Below are positions 1 through 8,860 of a stretch of DNA of 48,101 nucleotides, one piece after another. A program made the position numbers and the translations under genes. Source of the stretch: Synechococcus sp. BO 8801 (GTDB lineage Bacteria > Cyanobacteriota > Cyanobacteriia > PCC-6307 > Cyanobiaceae). The stretch lies in NCBI RefSeq assembly GCF_002252675.1, contig NZ_NQKY01000023.1, forward strand, positions 1 to 48,101. Direction: 5' to 3'. The notes under the pieces were generated by a model. The model did not search any database and was not told the origin of the DNA. It worked only from the letters and a program-made list of their open reading frames with translations. How positions within the stretch are numbered: the stretch's first letter is position 1; every line of letters starts with the position of its first letter.

Positions 1-936
1 CGGGCCCTGGAGATCGCCGCCGCCGGCGGCCACCACCTGCTGCTGGTGGGGGCGCCCGGCAGCGGCAAGACCATGCTGGCCCGGCGGCTGCCGACGCTGC
101 TGCCCCCGCTGGCGCACCAGGAGGCCCTCGAGGTCACCCAGCTCCACTCCCTGGCCGGGCTGCTTGGGGAGGGGGCCGGCCTGCGGCGCCAGCGCCCCTT
201 CCGCAGCCCCCACCACGGCTGCTCCGCCGCCGCCCTGATCGGTGGCGGCGCCGTGCCCCGGCCGGGGGAGCTGAGCCTGGCCCACCACGGCGTCCTGTTC
301 CTCGATGAGCTGGCGGAGTTCCGCCGGGAGGTGCTCGACCAGCTGCGCCAGCCCCTGGAGGAGGGCGAGCTGTGGATCAGCCGCGCCCGGCAGCGCTGCC
401 GCTTCCCCAGCCGTGTGCTGCTGGTGGCGGCCACCAACCCCTGCCCCTGCGGCTGGTACGGCGACCCCAGCCAGAGCTGCCGCTGCGGTGAGGCCCAGCG
501 GCGGCGGCACTGGGGACGCCTCTCCGGGCCCCTGCTCGACCGGATCGACCTGCAGGTGGTGATGCGCCGCCCGGAGGCCCGGGACCTGGGCGGGGCCTAC
601 CGGGAGGCCCCGCAGCAGGGGGCCCCTGGCGGCGAAGCCAGTGGTGTGGTGGCGCAACGGGTGGCGGCGGCGCGCCGGCGCATGGGCGAGCGCAACCCGC
701 AGGGGGCGGCCAACGGCCAGCTGGATGGGCCCTCCCTGGCCGCCGTGGTGGATCCGGCGCCGGAGGCCCTGGCGCTGTGGGAGCGCGCCATCAACCAGCG
801 GCGCCTGTCCGCCAGGGGGGCGGAGCGGGTGCTGCGGGTGGCCCGCACGATCGCCGATCTGGCCGGCGAGGAGCGGGTGGCCAGCGGCGCCATCGCCGAG
901 GCCCTCAGCTACCGCTCCTTCGACCGGATTGACTGA
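1..936 (+). CDS. YifB/ComM-type Mg-chelatase-like AAA+ ATPase (C-terminal part, 5' truncated by the window)
   Basis: The reading frame is open from base 1, so the N-terminus lies outside the window; about 311 residues remain. Visible are a Walker A loop (GAPGSGKTML), a Walker B segment (FLDELAEF), the cysteine cluster NPCPCG followed by CRCG that marks the YifB/ComM branch, the segment GPLLDRIDLQV, and a C-terminal helical domain ending in YRSFDRID. The family is a hexameric ATPase; its ComM member acts as a branch-migration helicase in natural transformation. That role is family knowledge, not shown here. The apparent GTG start at 46 lies inside the Walker A region and is not the real start. 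Confidence 0.93.
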   Translation, partial: RALEIAAAGGHHLLLVGAPGSGKTMLARRLPTLLPPLAHQEALEVTQLHSLAGLLGEGAGLRRQRPFRSPHHGCSAAALIGGGAVPRPGELSLAHHGVLFLDELAEFRREVLDQLRQPLEEGELWISRARQRCRFPSRVLLVAATNPCPCGWYGDPSQSCRCGEAQRRRHWGRLSGPLLDRIDLQVVMRRPEARDLGGAYREAPQQGAPGGEASGVVAQRVAAARRRMGERNPQGAANGQLDGPSLAAVVDPAPEALALWERAINQRRLSARGAERVLRVARTIADLAGEERVASGAIAEALSYRSFDRID

Positions 937-983
937 GGGGCCGGATCAACGGAGTGAGTGGCTCGGCCGTGACGAAAGGACCC

Positions 984-1172
984 TCAGCGGCGCCGGCGTC
1001 GCTGGGGGCTGTCGCTGTAGGGCTGCACCCCGATCAGGGGGGGCCGGTGCTGGGCTTCCTCACCGGGGTTTCCCCAGGCGTGGTTGATGGTTTCGGCCAA
1101 CCAGTGGCCGAAACGCTCAAGCGCTGAGGCAGACCGTGCGTGGCCTGCGGTGGAGGCGACCGGATGGCCCAT
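984..1172 (-). CDS. small conserved-looking protein of unknown function
   Basis: This is a 62-residue reading frame, with ATG at 1172, between yifB and rpsU. The C-terminal half reads like real protein (FGHWLAETINHAWGNP, then HRPPLIGVQPYSDSPQ) and ends in a run of five arginines. The frame stays open further upstream, but that part overlaps rpsU and has no protein character. I do not recognise a named family. It shares strand with rpsU, 92 bases downstream of it. Its amphipathic helix followed by a proline- and tyrosine-containing tail suggests a small soluble or membrane-surface protein, which is speculation. Confidence 0.5.
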   Translation of the reverse strand: MGHPVASTAGHARSASALERFGHWLAETINHAWGNPGEEAQHRPPLIGVQPYSDSPQRRRRR

Positions 1173-1264
1173 GGACCCTGCTGCGATGGCCCCTCCAGCC
1201 TGGAGGCGGGCGGAGGCCAGGGCAACAGGTACAAGCACCTGAAACGGTGCTCCCGAGGCCAGGC

Positions 1265-1435
1265 TCAGCGGCGACGGCGGCGCTGCTGGGCCTTGCGCTT
1301 GTACTTCTCGGTGGGGGTTTCGTGGTGGCGCAGCCGCTTCAGATCGGCAAAGATGCCCGCCTTGGACACCTGGCGCTTGAAGCGGCGCAGGGCCGATTCG
1401 ATGCCTTCGTTTTCGCCGACGGTGACCTGGGTCAT
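1265..1435 (-). CDS. rpsU: 30S ribosomal protein S21
   Basis: A 56-residue protein beginning [19 protein letters not shown], with the S21 core [12 protein letters not shown] and the tail [19 protein letters not shown] that ends in five arginines. S21 is a small basic protein of the 30S subunit that helps mRNA base-pair with the 3' end of 16S rRNA. Length and layout match bacterial S21 closely. The start is the ATG at 1435. The neighbours are unrelated, so it is probably transcribed alone or with the small gene at 984-1172. Confidence 0.97.
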   Translation of the reverse strand: MTQVTVGENEGIESALRRFKRQVSKAGIFADLKRLRHHETPTEKYKRKAQQRRRRR

Positions 1436-1496
1436 GAAGTACTGCTGAGACGTTCGCAGCGTTGCACCCTAGCAAGCGGGGCTTCGGGCCCCCGCC

Positions 1497-2390
1497 TCAG
1501 AGCTTGGTGGCGGGGATGGCCGGCGGAGCCACGGGCTGCTGGGCGGCGGCGGGAGCCGGCTCCGTCGCGGGTGGGACGGCCGTGGGGCGGGTCGTCGAGG
1601 GCATCACCCGGCGCCCGGCGGCGGCGGGCCTGGTGCTGGGGACTGACGCGGCAGGCCGACTGGTCGGGGCGGCGGCGGCAGGTGTGGTGGGGGCAGGCGT
1701 GGCGGCGGCAGGCGCAGGCGTGGCGGCAGGGGCCGGCGTGCCCGTGGCGGCGGCGGGCTGGGCCGGCAGGGCGGGAGTGCTCGTGGCGGGCTGGGCGGCG
1801 GTGGCCGCCGTTCCCGGCCAGCTGTCGGCATAGACGTACAGGTGGCCGAGGTTGCGGCCGCCGAACTGGCGCCGCATCAGTCGCCAGCCGGGCTCCAGGT
1901 GGAGCTTGAGGAAGCCGGGCGCACTGCCCCGGGTGCGGGCCACCACCATCTCAGGGCCGGCCCCGGCCTTGGTGGGGAAGGCCAGCAGCAGCATGTCGCC
2001 ACCGCTGCGGGTGACCATCAGCCGGTAGGAGGTGGCCAGGTCCTGGCCGCCCACCCGCACCGAGTAGCCGTTGGCGTCGATGTAGCGGTTGCAGATGCCG
2101 GTGAAGTCGAAGGTGGCCAGCAGGGGGTTCACCGGGGACGGCAGGCCCGCGCCCACCTCAAAGCAGGGGCGCACCGGCTTGAGCTGCTCGTAGATGTTGA
2201 GCTGGGCCTTCTCGCCCCGGGAGCCGATGGGGGCCGCCACCATCAGGAAATTCTGCTGGTCCACCTCGGCGGCGGCGAACAGGGCGGAAGCGCGGACCGG
2301 AGCGGGGCCCGCGGTGGCCAGGGTGGTCGCCAGCGCCGTCAAGGCCGCCAGGCCTGCGCGGGGAAGCACGGGGAGGGTCACGACGTTCAT
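1497..2390 (-). CDS. DUF3747-type secreted protein with a low-complexity Ala/Pro/Thr tail
   Basis: The 297-residue product starts at the ATG at 2390, and a hydrophobic segment with an Ala-rich end suits a signal peptide. The central part (VDQQNFLMVAAPIG, AQLNIYEQL, RPCFEVG, FDFTGICNRYIDANGYSVR, RRQFGGRNLGHLYVY) matches my memory of DUF3747, a cyanobacterial family of unknown function. Two Cys residues could form a disulfide if it is exported. The last 100 or so residues are almost entirely Ala, Pro and Thr in imperfect short repeats, a likely flexible linker or wall-spanning tail. A longer upstream start (2447) exists but adds nothing signal-peptide-like. Confidence 0.8.
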   Translation of the reverse strand: MNVVTLPVLPRAGLAALTALATTLATAGPAPVRASALFAAAEVDQQNFLMVAAPIGSRGEKAQLNIYEQLKPVRPCFEVGAGLPSPVNPLLATFDFTGICNRYIDANGYSVRVGGQDLATSYRLMVTRSGGDMLLLAFPTKAGAGPEMVVARTRGSAPGFLKLHLEPGWRLMRRQFGGRNLGHLYVYADSWPGTAATAAQPATSTPALPAQPAAATGTPAPAATPAPAAATPAPTTPAAAAPTSRPAASVPSTRPAAAGRRVMPSTTRPTAVPPATEPAPAAAQQPVAPPAIPATKL

Positions 2391-2451
2391 CGAAGCGGCC
2401 TGAATCGTATGAACGGCAACCACCGGAAACCAGCCCATGTGTCCCAATCGG

Positions 2452-2475
2452 CCGGCCGGTTGTCGGGCCGGCCGG
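2452..2475 (-). terminator. GC-rich hairpin, possible weak terminator
   Basis: Two CCGGCCGG arms (2452-2459 and 2468-2475) enclose an 8-base loop in the gap between the small membrane-protein gene and the DUF3747 gene, both on the minus strand. No T-run follows on the minus strand, so it is not a textbook intrinsic terminator. It could instead be an mRNA-stabilising stem at the end of the def unit. Confidence 0.3.
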
Positions 2476-2512
2476 GGGGTCGCAGCGGGGGCGCAGCGGG
2501 ACCGCAGCGTGC

Positions 2513-2710
2513 TCAGGCGGGCTTGTTGATCCGGATCGCCACCAGCAGGGCCAGCACCGTGCCCGGCAGGCTGCCGGCCAGGATCCAGCGGGTGGCCTGC
2601 ACGCCCAGATCGGGGTCGCCGTAGGAGAGCTCGAAGATCGAGCCGGTGGCGGCGATGCCGAGCAGGCAGGCCAGGCCCAGGAAGAGGCCGGCCAGGGGTT
2701 TCATCGGCAT
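2513..2710 (-). CDS. small two-helix membrane protein, unknown function
   Basis: A 65-residue product with two hydrophobic stretches (about residues 5-25 and 41-60) joined by a short polar segment, SYGDPDLGVQATR. It begins 4 bases after the def stop codon and is very likely co-transcribed with it. The start could be the ATG at 2710 or the ATG two codons on (2704, MKPLAG). I do not recognise a named family. The tail IRINKPA suggests a cytoplasmic C-terminus. Confidence 0.65.
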   Translation of the reverse strand: MPMKPLAGLFLGLACLLGIAATGSIFELSYGDPDLGVQATRWILAGSLPGTVLALLVAIRINKPA

Positions 2711-2714
2711 GGGA

Positions 2715-3320
2715 TCAGCGGATCGACTGGACGTCGGAGCGGCGGAAGCCCTGCTGCTGCAGGCCCTCGTTGAGGCTGAGCTCGTCGGTGACCCGATCGA
2801 CGAACAGCACGCCGTTGAGATGGTCCATCTCGTGCTGGATGCAGCGGGCCAGCAGGCCGTCGGCCTTGAGGCGGCGGGGGCGGCCCGTCTCGTCGCGGAA
2901 GCTCACCTCCACCACCGACGGACGCACCACATCGAGGTAGACCCCGGGGATGCTGAGGCAGCCCTCCTCGTAGGTGTTGAAGGAGGCCCCGGCGGCGGTG
3001 ATCTCCGGGTTGATCAGCACCAGTGGCGGGGTGGCGGCCTCCTCCAGATCCAGGTCGATCACGAGCAGCTGGCGATGCACGCCCACCTGCGGCGCCGCCA
3101 GGCCGATGCCCTTGGCGGTGTACATGCTGCGCAGCATGTCGCGTGCCAGATCCCGGATCGAGGCATCCACCTTGCTGATGCGCCGGGCCGGGGCCCGCAG
3201 CTCCTTCGAGCCCAGCTTGTGAATCTCCAGCGGTGGCCGCTCTACCGGCACCTTCGGCACCAGCACGGAGTTGCCGCCCTGTTCGGCCGACCGTGCCATC
3301 TGGGCGAAGCTGCGGGCCAA
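2715..3320 (-). CDS. def: peptide deformylase
   Basis: A 201-residue enzyme that removes the formyl group from the N-terminal methionine of new proteins. All three deformylase motifs are present: GIGLAAPQVG (about 71-80), EGCLS (119-123, Cys121 a metal ligand) and HEMDH (163-167, two His ligands and the catalytic Glu). The start is a TTG at 3320 behind an AGGTGA sequence. I prefer it to the ATG at 3299 because the beginning MARSFAQ resembles the N-terminus I recall for picocyanobacterial deformylases. It is divergent from the S9 peptidase gene and followed closely by a small membrane-protein gene. Confidence 0.96.
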   Translation of the reverse strand: MARSFAQMARSAEQGGNSVLVPKVPVERPPLEIHKLGSKELRAPARRISKVDASIRDLARDMLRSMYTAKGIGLAAPQVGVHRQLLVIDLDLEEAATPPLVLINPEITAAGASFNTYEEGCLSIPGVYLDVVRPSVVEVSFRDETGRPRRLKADGLLARCIQHEMDHLNGVLFVDRVTDELSLNEGLQQQGFRRSDVQSIR

Positions 3321-3372
3321 GTCGTCACCTGAAACGATGGCTGGATTCTAGAAGCAGCCTGCGGAGGACTCG

Positions 3373-5289
3373 GTGGGGGCGCAGCCATGGCGGGACACGG
3401 AGCCCATGCCCGCCGAGCTGGCGGTCGGCCGGACGGCCGGTGTCGCCGAACCGCGGCTGGAGGGCGGGCGCCTGTTCTGGCTGGAGCAGCGACCCGAGGA
3501 GCGCGGCCGCACCACCCTGATGGGGCGAGGCGGGGCCGGAGACGCGGCCGTGGAGCTGACCCCGGGCACCTGGAACCTGCGCACCCGGGTGCATGAATAC
3601 GGTGGCGGCGCCTATGCGGTGGCAGGCGATCAGGTCGTGTTCGTCGATGACGGCGACCGCTGCCTCTGGCAGCTCGACCTGGCCGGCCCCAAATCAACGA
3701 CGGCCGCAGGCGCACCCCGGCGGCTCACCGCCCCGCCCGACCCGGAGCGGCCGCGGGCCTTCGCCGATGGCCTGATCGACCGGCGACGCCGGCGCTGGAT
3801 CGGGGTGATGGAGCAGGACGGCCTCGACCGGCTGGTGGCCGTGCCCCTGGCGGGGGGTGAACCGGAGCTGCTGCACCAGCCGGCCGACTTCTGCGGCTAC
3901 GCCGTGCTGGCCCCAGGCGGCGGCCACCTGGCCTGGGTGAGCTGGGAGCAGCCGTTCATGCCCTGGGAGCGCAGCCAGCTCTGGCTCGCCGCCATCGACG
4001 CCGAGGGACGGCTGGGCCAGGCCCGGCCCATCGCCGGCTCGGCGGCCGGGGATCCCCAGGGGATCTCGGTATTCCAGCCCCTCTGGCTCGACGACGGCTC
4101 CCTGGTGGTGGCCAACGACCGCAGCGGCTGGTGGAACCTGGAACGGCTGGCGGACGTGGCTGCCCTGGGGCCGGACACCCCGCCGCGATGGCAGCCGCTG
4201 TGTCCCATGGAGGCGGAGTTCGCCGCGCCGCAGTGGGTGTACGGCCTGCGCACCACGGCCTGGGACGGCACGCGGCTGCTGGCGGCGGTCTGCCGCCAGG
4301 GACGCTGGCAGCTGGGCCGGCTGGGCCTCGACGGCGGCCCCTGGGAGCCGATCCCCCTGCCCTTCAGCGACCTGGCGGCCCTGGGCGCCGAAGCGGGCCG
4401 ACTGGTGACGGTGGCCGCCGCCCCCGCCATCGGCCCGGGGCTGCTGGAGCTGGACACGGCCAGCGGCAGCTGGCAGCACACGCCGGCCGCCCCGGCGCCG
4501 CTGGCTTCCGGGGCGATCAGCCTCCCCGAACCCCTCTGGTTCGAGGGCCACGGCGGGGCGCCCACCCAGGCCTGGTACTACCCGCCCCGGGGCGGCAGCC
4601 GCGCCGATGCCCCCCTGCTGGTGAAGGGCCACAGCGGCCCCACCGCCATGGCCGGCACGGGGCTCAACCTGACCATCCAGTTCTGGACCAGCCGCGGCTG
4701 GGGCGTGGTGGACGTCAACTACGGCGGCTCAACCGGCTTCGGGCGGGCCTACCGCGAGCGGCTCGACGGCCAGTGGGGCGTGGTGGACGTGGCCGACTGC
4801 GCCGCCGCCGCCAGGGCCGTGGTGGCGGCTGGCCGGGCCGACCCTGCCCGAGTGGCCTTCGAGGGCGGCAGTGCCGGGGGCTTCACGGTGCTGGCGGCCC
4901 TGTGCTTCACCGACGTGTTCACGGCGGGCGCCGTCCGCTACCCGGTGACCGATCCGCAGGCCCTGCTGGCCGTGGAGCATCGCTTCGAAGCCCGCTACAC
5001 CGAGACCCTGATCGGCCCCTGGCCCGGGGCCCGGGCCCTCTACGAGGAGCGCTCGCCGCTGGGGCATGCGGAGCGGATCACGGCGCCGGTGGTGTTCTTC
5101 CATGGCCTCGACGACCGGGTGGTGCCGGCCAGTCAGAGTGAGCGGATGGTGGATGCCCTGCAACGACGCGGACTGGAGACGGAACTGCACCTGATTCCCG
5201 GGGAGGGCCACGGCTTCCGTGAGCGCGGTGTGCGCACCGCGGTGCTCGAGGCCACCGAAGCCTTCTTCCGCCGCCAGTTCCACCTGTGA
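3373..5289 (+). CDS. S9 family prolyl-oligopeptidase-like serine peptidase
   Basis: The 638-residue product has an N-terminal beta-propeller-like half and a C-terminal alpha/beta-hydrolase half, the layout of dipeptidyl/acylaminoacyl peptidases. The nucleophile is Ser500 in GGSAGG, with the acid in HGLDDRVVP and the His in GEGHGF. The GTG start at 3373 follows GGAGG at a 5-base spacing; an in-frame ATG at 3406 is the alternative. No signal peptide is visible, so it is probably cytoplasmic and trims short peptides. Its end overlaps the next gene by 4 bases (GTGA), which suggests translational coupling to the transporter. Confidence 0.92.
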   Translation: MGAQPWRDTEPMPAELAVGRTAGVAEPRLEGGRLFWLEQRPEERGRTTLMGRGGAGDAAVELTPGTWNLRTRVHEYGGGAYAVAGDQVVFVDDGDRCLWQLDLAGPKSTTAAGAPRRLTAPPDPERPRAFADGLIDRRRRRWIGVMEQDGLDRLVAVPLAGGEPELLHQPADFCGYAVLAPGGGHLAWVSWEQPFMPWERSQLWLAAIDAEGRLGQARPIAGSAAGDPQGISVFQPLWLDDGSLVVANDRSGWWNLERLADVAALGPDTPPRWQPLCPMEAEFAAPQWVYGLRTTAWDGTRLLAAVCRQGRWQLGRLGLDGGPWEPIPLPFSDLAALGAEAGRLVTVAAAPAIGPGLLELDTASGSWQHTPAAPAPLASGAISLPEPLWFEGHGGAPTQAWYYPPRGGSRADAPLLVKGHSGPTAMAGTGLNLTIQFWTSRGWGVVDVNYGGSTGFGRAYRERLDGQWGVVDVADCAAAARAVVAAGRADPARVAFEGGSAGGFTVLAALCFTDVFTAGAVRYPVTDPQALLAVEHRFEARYTETLIGPWPGARALYEERSPLGHAERITAPVVFFHGLDDRVVPASQSERMVDALQRRGLETELHLIPGEGHGFRERGVRTAVLEATEAFFRRQFHL

Positions 5290-6710
5290 TCGCATCGCTG
5301 GTGCCGGGGGTGGTGGATCGGGTGGAGTGGCTGGCGCTGGCCCTGGCCGCCCTCACCGTGCTGCTGCTGATCGGCGCGGGCATCGGCGGGCTGCTGGGCA
5401 TGAAGCGCTGGGGACTGCCGGAGGCCCTGCTGGCGGGCGGCCTGGGGCTGGTGGTGGCCCCGGCCGGGCTGCTGCCCCTGCTGCCCCAGCGGGTGATCGA
5501 CCTCTGGGACCAGCTGCCCCTGCCCCTGCTCACCCTGGTGTTCGCCACCCTGCTGCTGGGCAAGCCGCTGCCGAAGCTGGGGGGCCTGTGGCGCCCGCTC
5601 TCGGCCCAGGTGCTGCTGGCCCTCACCCTGGCCTTCGGCCAGTTCCTGGTGGCGGGGCTGGCGGTGCTGCTGGTGCTGCAGCCCTGGCTGGGGGTGAGCC
5701 CGGTGATGGCCTGCCTGATCGAGGTGGCCTATGAGGGTGGCCACGGCTCGGCCGCCGCCATGGGGCCCACCTATGAGCGGCTGGGGCTGGAGGGGGCCCA
5801 GGCCCTAGGGCTGGCCATGGCCACCGTCGGGCTGCTGGTGTCCACGGTGGTGGGCGGCCTGCTGGTGGTGCTGGCCCGGGCCCGGGGCTGGCTGATGTTC
5901 CCCGACGCGCTACCGATCGAGGAAGCGATGGCGATCGTCGAAGGGGAGACCCCGCCGCTGCAGGAGGTGCCCATGGATCTGCCCCTGGAGGCGGGCACCG
6001 TGGAGGTGCCGGCCCTGTGGCGGCAGCTGGCCGACTGGGCCGTGAACCTGGGCCTGGCGGGGGTGGCGGTGCTGTTCGGCTGCGGGGCGCTGGCGGCCCT
6101 GCGGTTCGTTGCCGACGCCAGCGGCGGGGTCTTCGCCCTGGTGATCGATGCCCTGCCCGTGTTCCCCCTGGCCCTGGTGGGCTCCCTGCTGGTGCGCCTG
6201 ATCCTGGAGAAGAGCGGCCAGACCCAGTGGGTCTCCACAGCCATCCAGGGGCGGACCGGCACCCTTTCGGCCGATCTGCTGATCACCGCCGCCACCGCCT
6301 GCCTGGACCTGAGCCTGCTGGCCCACGACTGGATTCCCCTGACGGTGCTGGCGGTGGTGGGCCTGCTCTGGAACCTGGGGGTGATCCTGCTGCTGGCACC
6401 GCGGATCCTGCCGAGCGACTGGTTCGAGCGGGCGATCATCGAATTCGGCCAGGCCACCGGGGTGGCCGCCAGCGGCCTGCTGCTGCTGCGCATGGCCGAC
6501 CCGGGCGACCGCAGCCAGGCGGTGACGGCGTTCTCAATCAAGCAGCTGCTGCTGCAGCCCCTGCTGGCCGGGGGCGTGATCACCGTGGTGGCGCCGCTGG
6601 TGGTGGATGGCTGGGGCCTGCCGGCCTGGACCGGCCTCTGCCTCGGCCTGGTGGTGCTCTGGAGCGGGCTGGGCCTGTGGCTGGCGGCGCGCGCCCGGGC
6701 GGCCGCCTAG
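5286..6710 (+). CDS. sodium/glutamate symporter family (GltS-like) membrane transporter
   Basis: The 474-residue, strongly hydrophobic protein has about ten or more membrane segments in two halves, joined by a polar loop (about residues 210-240). The segment EVAYEGGHGSAAAMGPTYE matches the signature hairpin of GltS-type sodium/glutamate symporters. The GTG start overlaps the peptidase stop. A peptidase coupled to an amino-acid carrier suggests a peptide or amino-acid use unit. The substrate could be something other than glutamate. Confidence 0.85.
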   Translation: MIASLVPGVVDRVEWLALALAALTVLLLIGAGIGGLLGMKRWGLPEALLAGGLGLVVAPAGLLPLLPQRVIDLWDQLPLPLLTLVFATLLLGKPLPKLGGLWRPLSAQVLLALTLAFGQFLVAGLAVLLVLQPWLGVSPVMACLIEVAYEGGHGSAAAMGPTYERLGLEGAQALGLAMATVGLLVSTVVGGLLVVLARARGWLMFPDALPIEEAMAIVEGETPPLQEVPMDLPLEAGTVEVPALWRQLADWAVNLGLAGVAVLFGCGALAALRFVADASGGVFALVIDALPVFPLALVGSLLVRLILEKSGQTQWVSTAIQGRTGTLSADLLITAATACLDLSLLAHDWIPLTVLAVVGLLWNLGVILLLAPRILPSDWFERAIIEFGQATGVAASGLLLLRMADPGDRSQAVTAFSIKQLLLQPLLAGGVITVVAPLVVDGWGLPAWTGLCLGLVVLWSGLGLWLAARARAAA

Positions 6711-6718
6711 CGAACCGT

Positions 6719-6734
6719 CGCGCCGATAGGCGCG
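6719..6734. terminator. short hairpin between convergent genes
   Basis: CGCGCC and GGCGCG pair around a GATA loop in the 25-base gap between the transporter stop and the stop of the convergent aldolase/dehydrogenase gene. Without a T-run it is only a candidate two-way terminator. Confidence 0.3.
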
Positions 6735-6735
6735 C

Positions 6736-8802
6736 TCATCTCACCATGGCCGCCACGTTGCCGCCATCGACGGTGAGCACGGCGCCGGTGGTGCGCTCCA
6801 TGCGGGCCAGGGCCACAAAGGCGTCGGCCACATCGCTGGCGCGCACCTCGGCCCCCAGCAGGTTGCCGGCCATGTAGAGCTCCTCGCTGAGGCCGCGGGC
6901 GGCGGAGCGCTCCTTGATCATCGTGTCGTCGAGCAGGCCGGAGCGGATGCGGTCGGCATTGATGGCGTTCACCCGCACGGCCGCCTCGCCCTCCTCGAGG
7001 GCGTACTGGCGCACCAGGGCCAGCAGGGCCGCTTTGCTGATGCCGTAGGCGCCGAAGTTGGGGCCGGGGTTGAGGGCCTGCTTGCTGACGTTGAACAGCA
7101 GCTGGCCCCCCAGCACCGGGCGGCCGCCGCCCTCGGGGCGGTCCTGGGCGCGGAACACCGCCAGGGCCGCCTGGGCCACGTTCTGGTGGGCGAAGAAGTT
7201 GAGCTCGAAGCTGGCCCGCAGGTCGGCGTCGGCCAGGGTGGCCATCGGACCGGTCCAGGCGGCACCGGCATTGCTCACGACGATGTCCAGCCCGCCGAAG
7301 TGGGCCGCCACCGCCGCGACGGCGGCCTGCACCGCCGCCGGGTCGGTGACATCGCAGGCTGCACCGAGGGCCCGCTTGCCGCAGGAGGCCGCCACCGCTT
7401 CGGCCGCCTCCCGGTCGAGATCGAGCACGGCCACCTCGGCTCCGGCGGCGGCGAAGGCCCGGGCGGTGGCGGCACCGATGGCGCCGGCGCCGCCGGTGAC
7501 CAGCACCACCTGGCGGGCCAGGGGCTTCTCGGCCGCCTTGCCGAGCTTGGCCTGCTCCAGGCTCCAGTACTCCATGGCGAAGGTGTCGGCCTCGCCCACG
7601 GGCGCGAAGCGGCCGATGGCCTCGGCCGCCAGCAGGGTCTGGGCCCAGGCCTCGGCGATGTCGGCCACGGTGGCCGCCTCGGCGGCCGACTTGCCGATGC
7701 CCACCAGCCCCAGGCCGGGGATCGCCGCCACCCGCGGCAGGGGATCGAGCGCCTTCTTCACGCCCCCGGCGGCGGCGTTCTGGCGCTGGAAGTAGGCGCG
7801 GTAGTCGGCCCCGTAGGACTCCAGGGCCTGCTCCAGGGCCTTGCCCCAGGCGGCCAGGGCCGGGCCATCGCCGCCGGGTGGCAGGGGCGGCAGCACCAGG
7901 GGCCGGGCCTTGGTGCGGATGACGTGGTCGGGGGTGGCGACGCCCCGACCGGCCCACTCCGGCAGCCGGGCGTCATCGCTGATGGCGCGGGCCAGGGGGG
8001 TGTCGCGCAGCGCCAGGATCCAGTGGGGACGGACGCCGGCGGCGGCCGCAGGGGCGGGGCGCTCCGGCACGGCCACGGCATGGAGCGAGCGCTCGCCCCG
8101 GGCCAGGCGCTCCTCGGCCCGCCGCACCAGGTCGATCATCCGGTCGTAGCTCTGCTCGGCCGTCGCTCCGAAGGAGAACAGTCCGTGCTGCAGCAACACC
8201 ATGCCCTCCGGTTCGCTGCCACCGGCCGCCGCGGCCTCATAGGCCAGGGCCGCCGCCTTGGCCAGGGCGAAACCGGGCATCACGTAGGGCACCAGGGCCA
8301 CCCGATCGCCGTAGACCTCGCGGCACACCTCGGCCGCATCGGGCTGGTCGGCCAGGGCCAGCAGGGCGATCGAGTGGGTGTGGTCGACGAAGGTGTGGGG
8401 CAGGAAGGCATGCAACAGCGCCTCCACCGAGGGGTTGGGGGCGGCCGGATCGATCAGGTTCTGGCGCTGGGCCGCCACCATCGCCTCGTCGCTGAGGGAC
8501 TCCAGGACCCGCAGGGCCTGCAGGGGCTCCAGTCGCACCGCCGGATGGCCGGGCGGCTCGATCGTGCCCAGGTCCCAGCCCGATCCCTTGACGCACAGCA
8601 CCCGGATCGGCTCGCCCAGCAGCCCGTGCACGGTGGTCTTCACCGAGGTGTTCCCGCCGCCGTGCAGCACCAGCTCGGGGTCGGCCCCCAGCAGCCGGGC
8701 CGAGTAGGTGCGCAGGGCCAGGTCTTCGTTCACACCCTGCGCGCCGTAGCGGGCGATCGCTTCCTTGGCGGCGGCATCCGACCAGCGATGTTGCACGGCC
8801 AT
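6736..8802 (-). CDS. bifunctional class II aldolase / short-chain dehydrogenase (rhamnulose-phosphate aldolase-type fusion)
   Basis: The 688-residue protein starts at the ATG at 8802. The frame stays open further up, but that part is shadow sequence over the neighbouring gene. Residues about 1-400 are a class II aldolase domain, with HGGGNTSVK near the N-terminus and later VDHTHSIALL and HGLFSFG metal-site segments. The C-terminal 270 residues are a Rossmann short-chain dehydrogenase with TGGAGAIG and a YGISK catalytic pair. Proteins of this fused type are annotated as rhamnulose-1-phosphate aldolase/lactaldehyde dehydrogenase and act in deoxysugar breakdown. No other sugar genes adjoin it, so the substrate is uncertain. 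Confidence 0.92.
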   Translation of the reverse strand: MAVQHRWSDAAAKEAIARYGAQGVNEDLALRTYSARLLGADPELVLHGGGNTSVKTTVHGLLGEPIRVLCVKGSGWDLGTIEPPGHPAVRLEPLQALRVLESLSDEAMVAAQRQNLIDPAAPNPSVEALLHAFLPHTFVDHTHSIALLALADQPDAAEVCREVYGDRVALVPYVMPGFALAKAAALAYEAAAAGGSEPEGMVLLQHGLFSFGATAEQSYDRMIDLVRRAEERLARGERSLHAVAVPERPAPAAAAGVRPHWILALRDTPLARAISDDARLPEWAGRGVATPDHVIRTKARPLVLPPLPPGGDGPALAAWGKALEQALESYGADYRAYFQRQNAAAGGVKKALDPLPRVAAIPGLGLVGIGKSAAEAATVADIAEAWAQTLLAAEAIGRFAPVGEADTFAMEYWSLEQAKLGKAAEKPLARQVVLVTGGAGAIGAATARAFAAAGAEVAVLDLDREAAEAVAASCGKRALGAACDVTDPAAVQAAVAAVAAHFGGLDIVVSNAGAAWTGPMATLADADLRASFELNFFAHQNVAQAALAVFRAQDRPEGGGRPVLGGQLLFNVSKQALNPGPNFGAYGISKAALLALVRQYALEEGEAAVRVNAINADRIRSGLLDDTMIKERSAARGLSEELYMAGNLLGAEVRASDVADAFVALARMERTTGAVLTVDGGNVAAMVR

Positions 8803-8860
8803 GGGGCGAAACGGGGACTCTGGGGGGAGACTACGGGGAGCGATCCTCCAGGGGCTGCCC

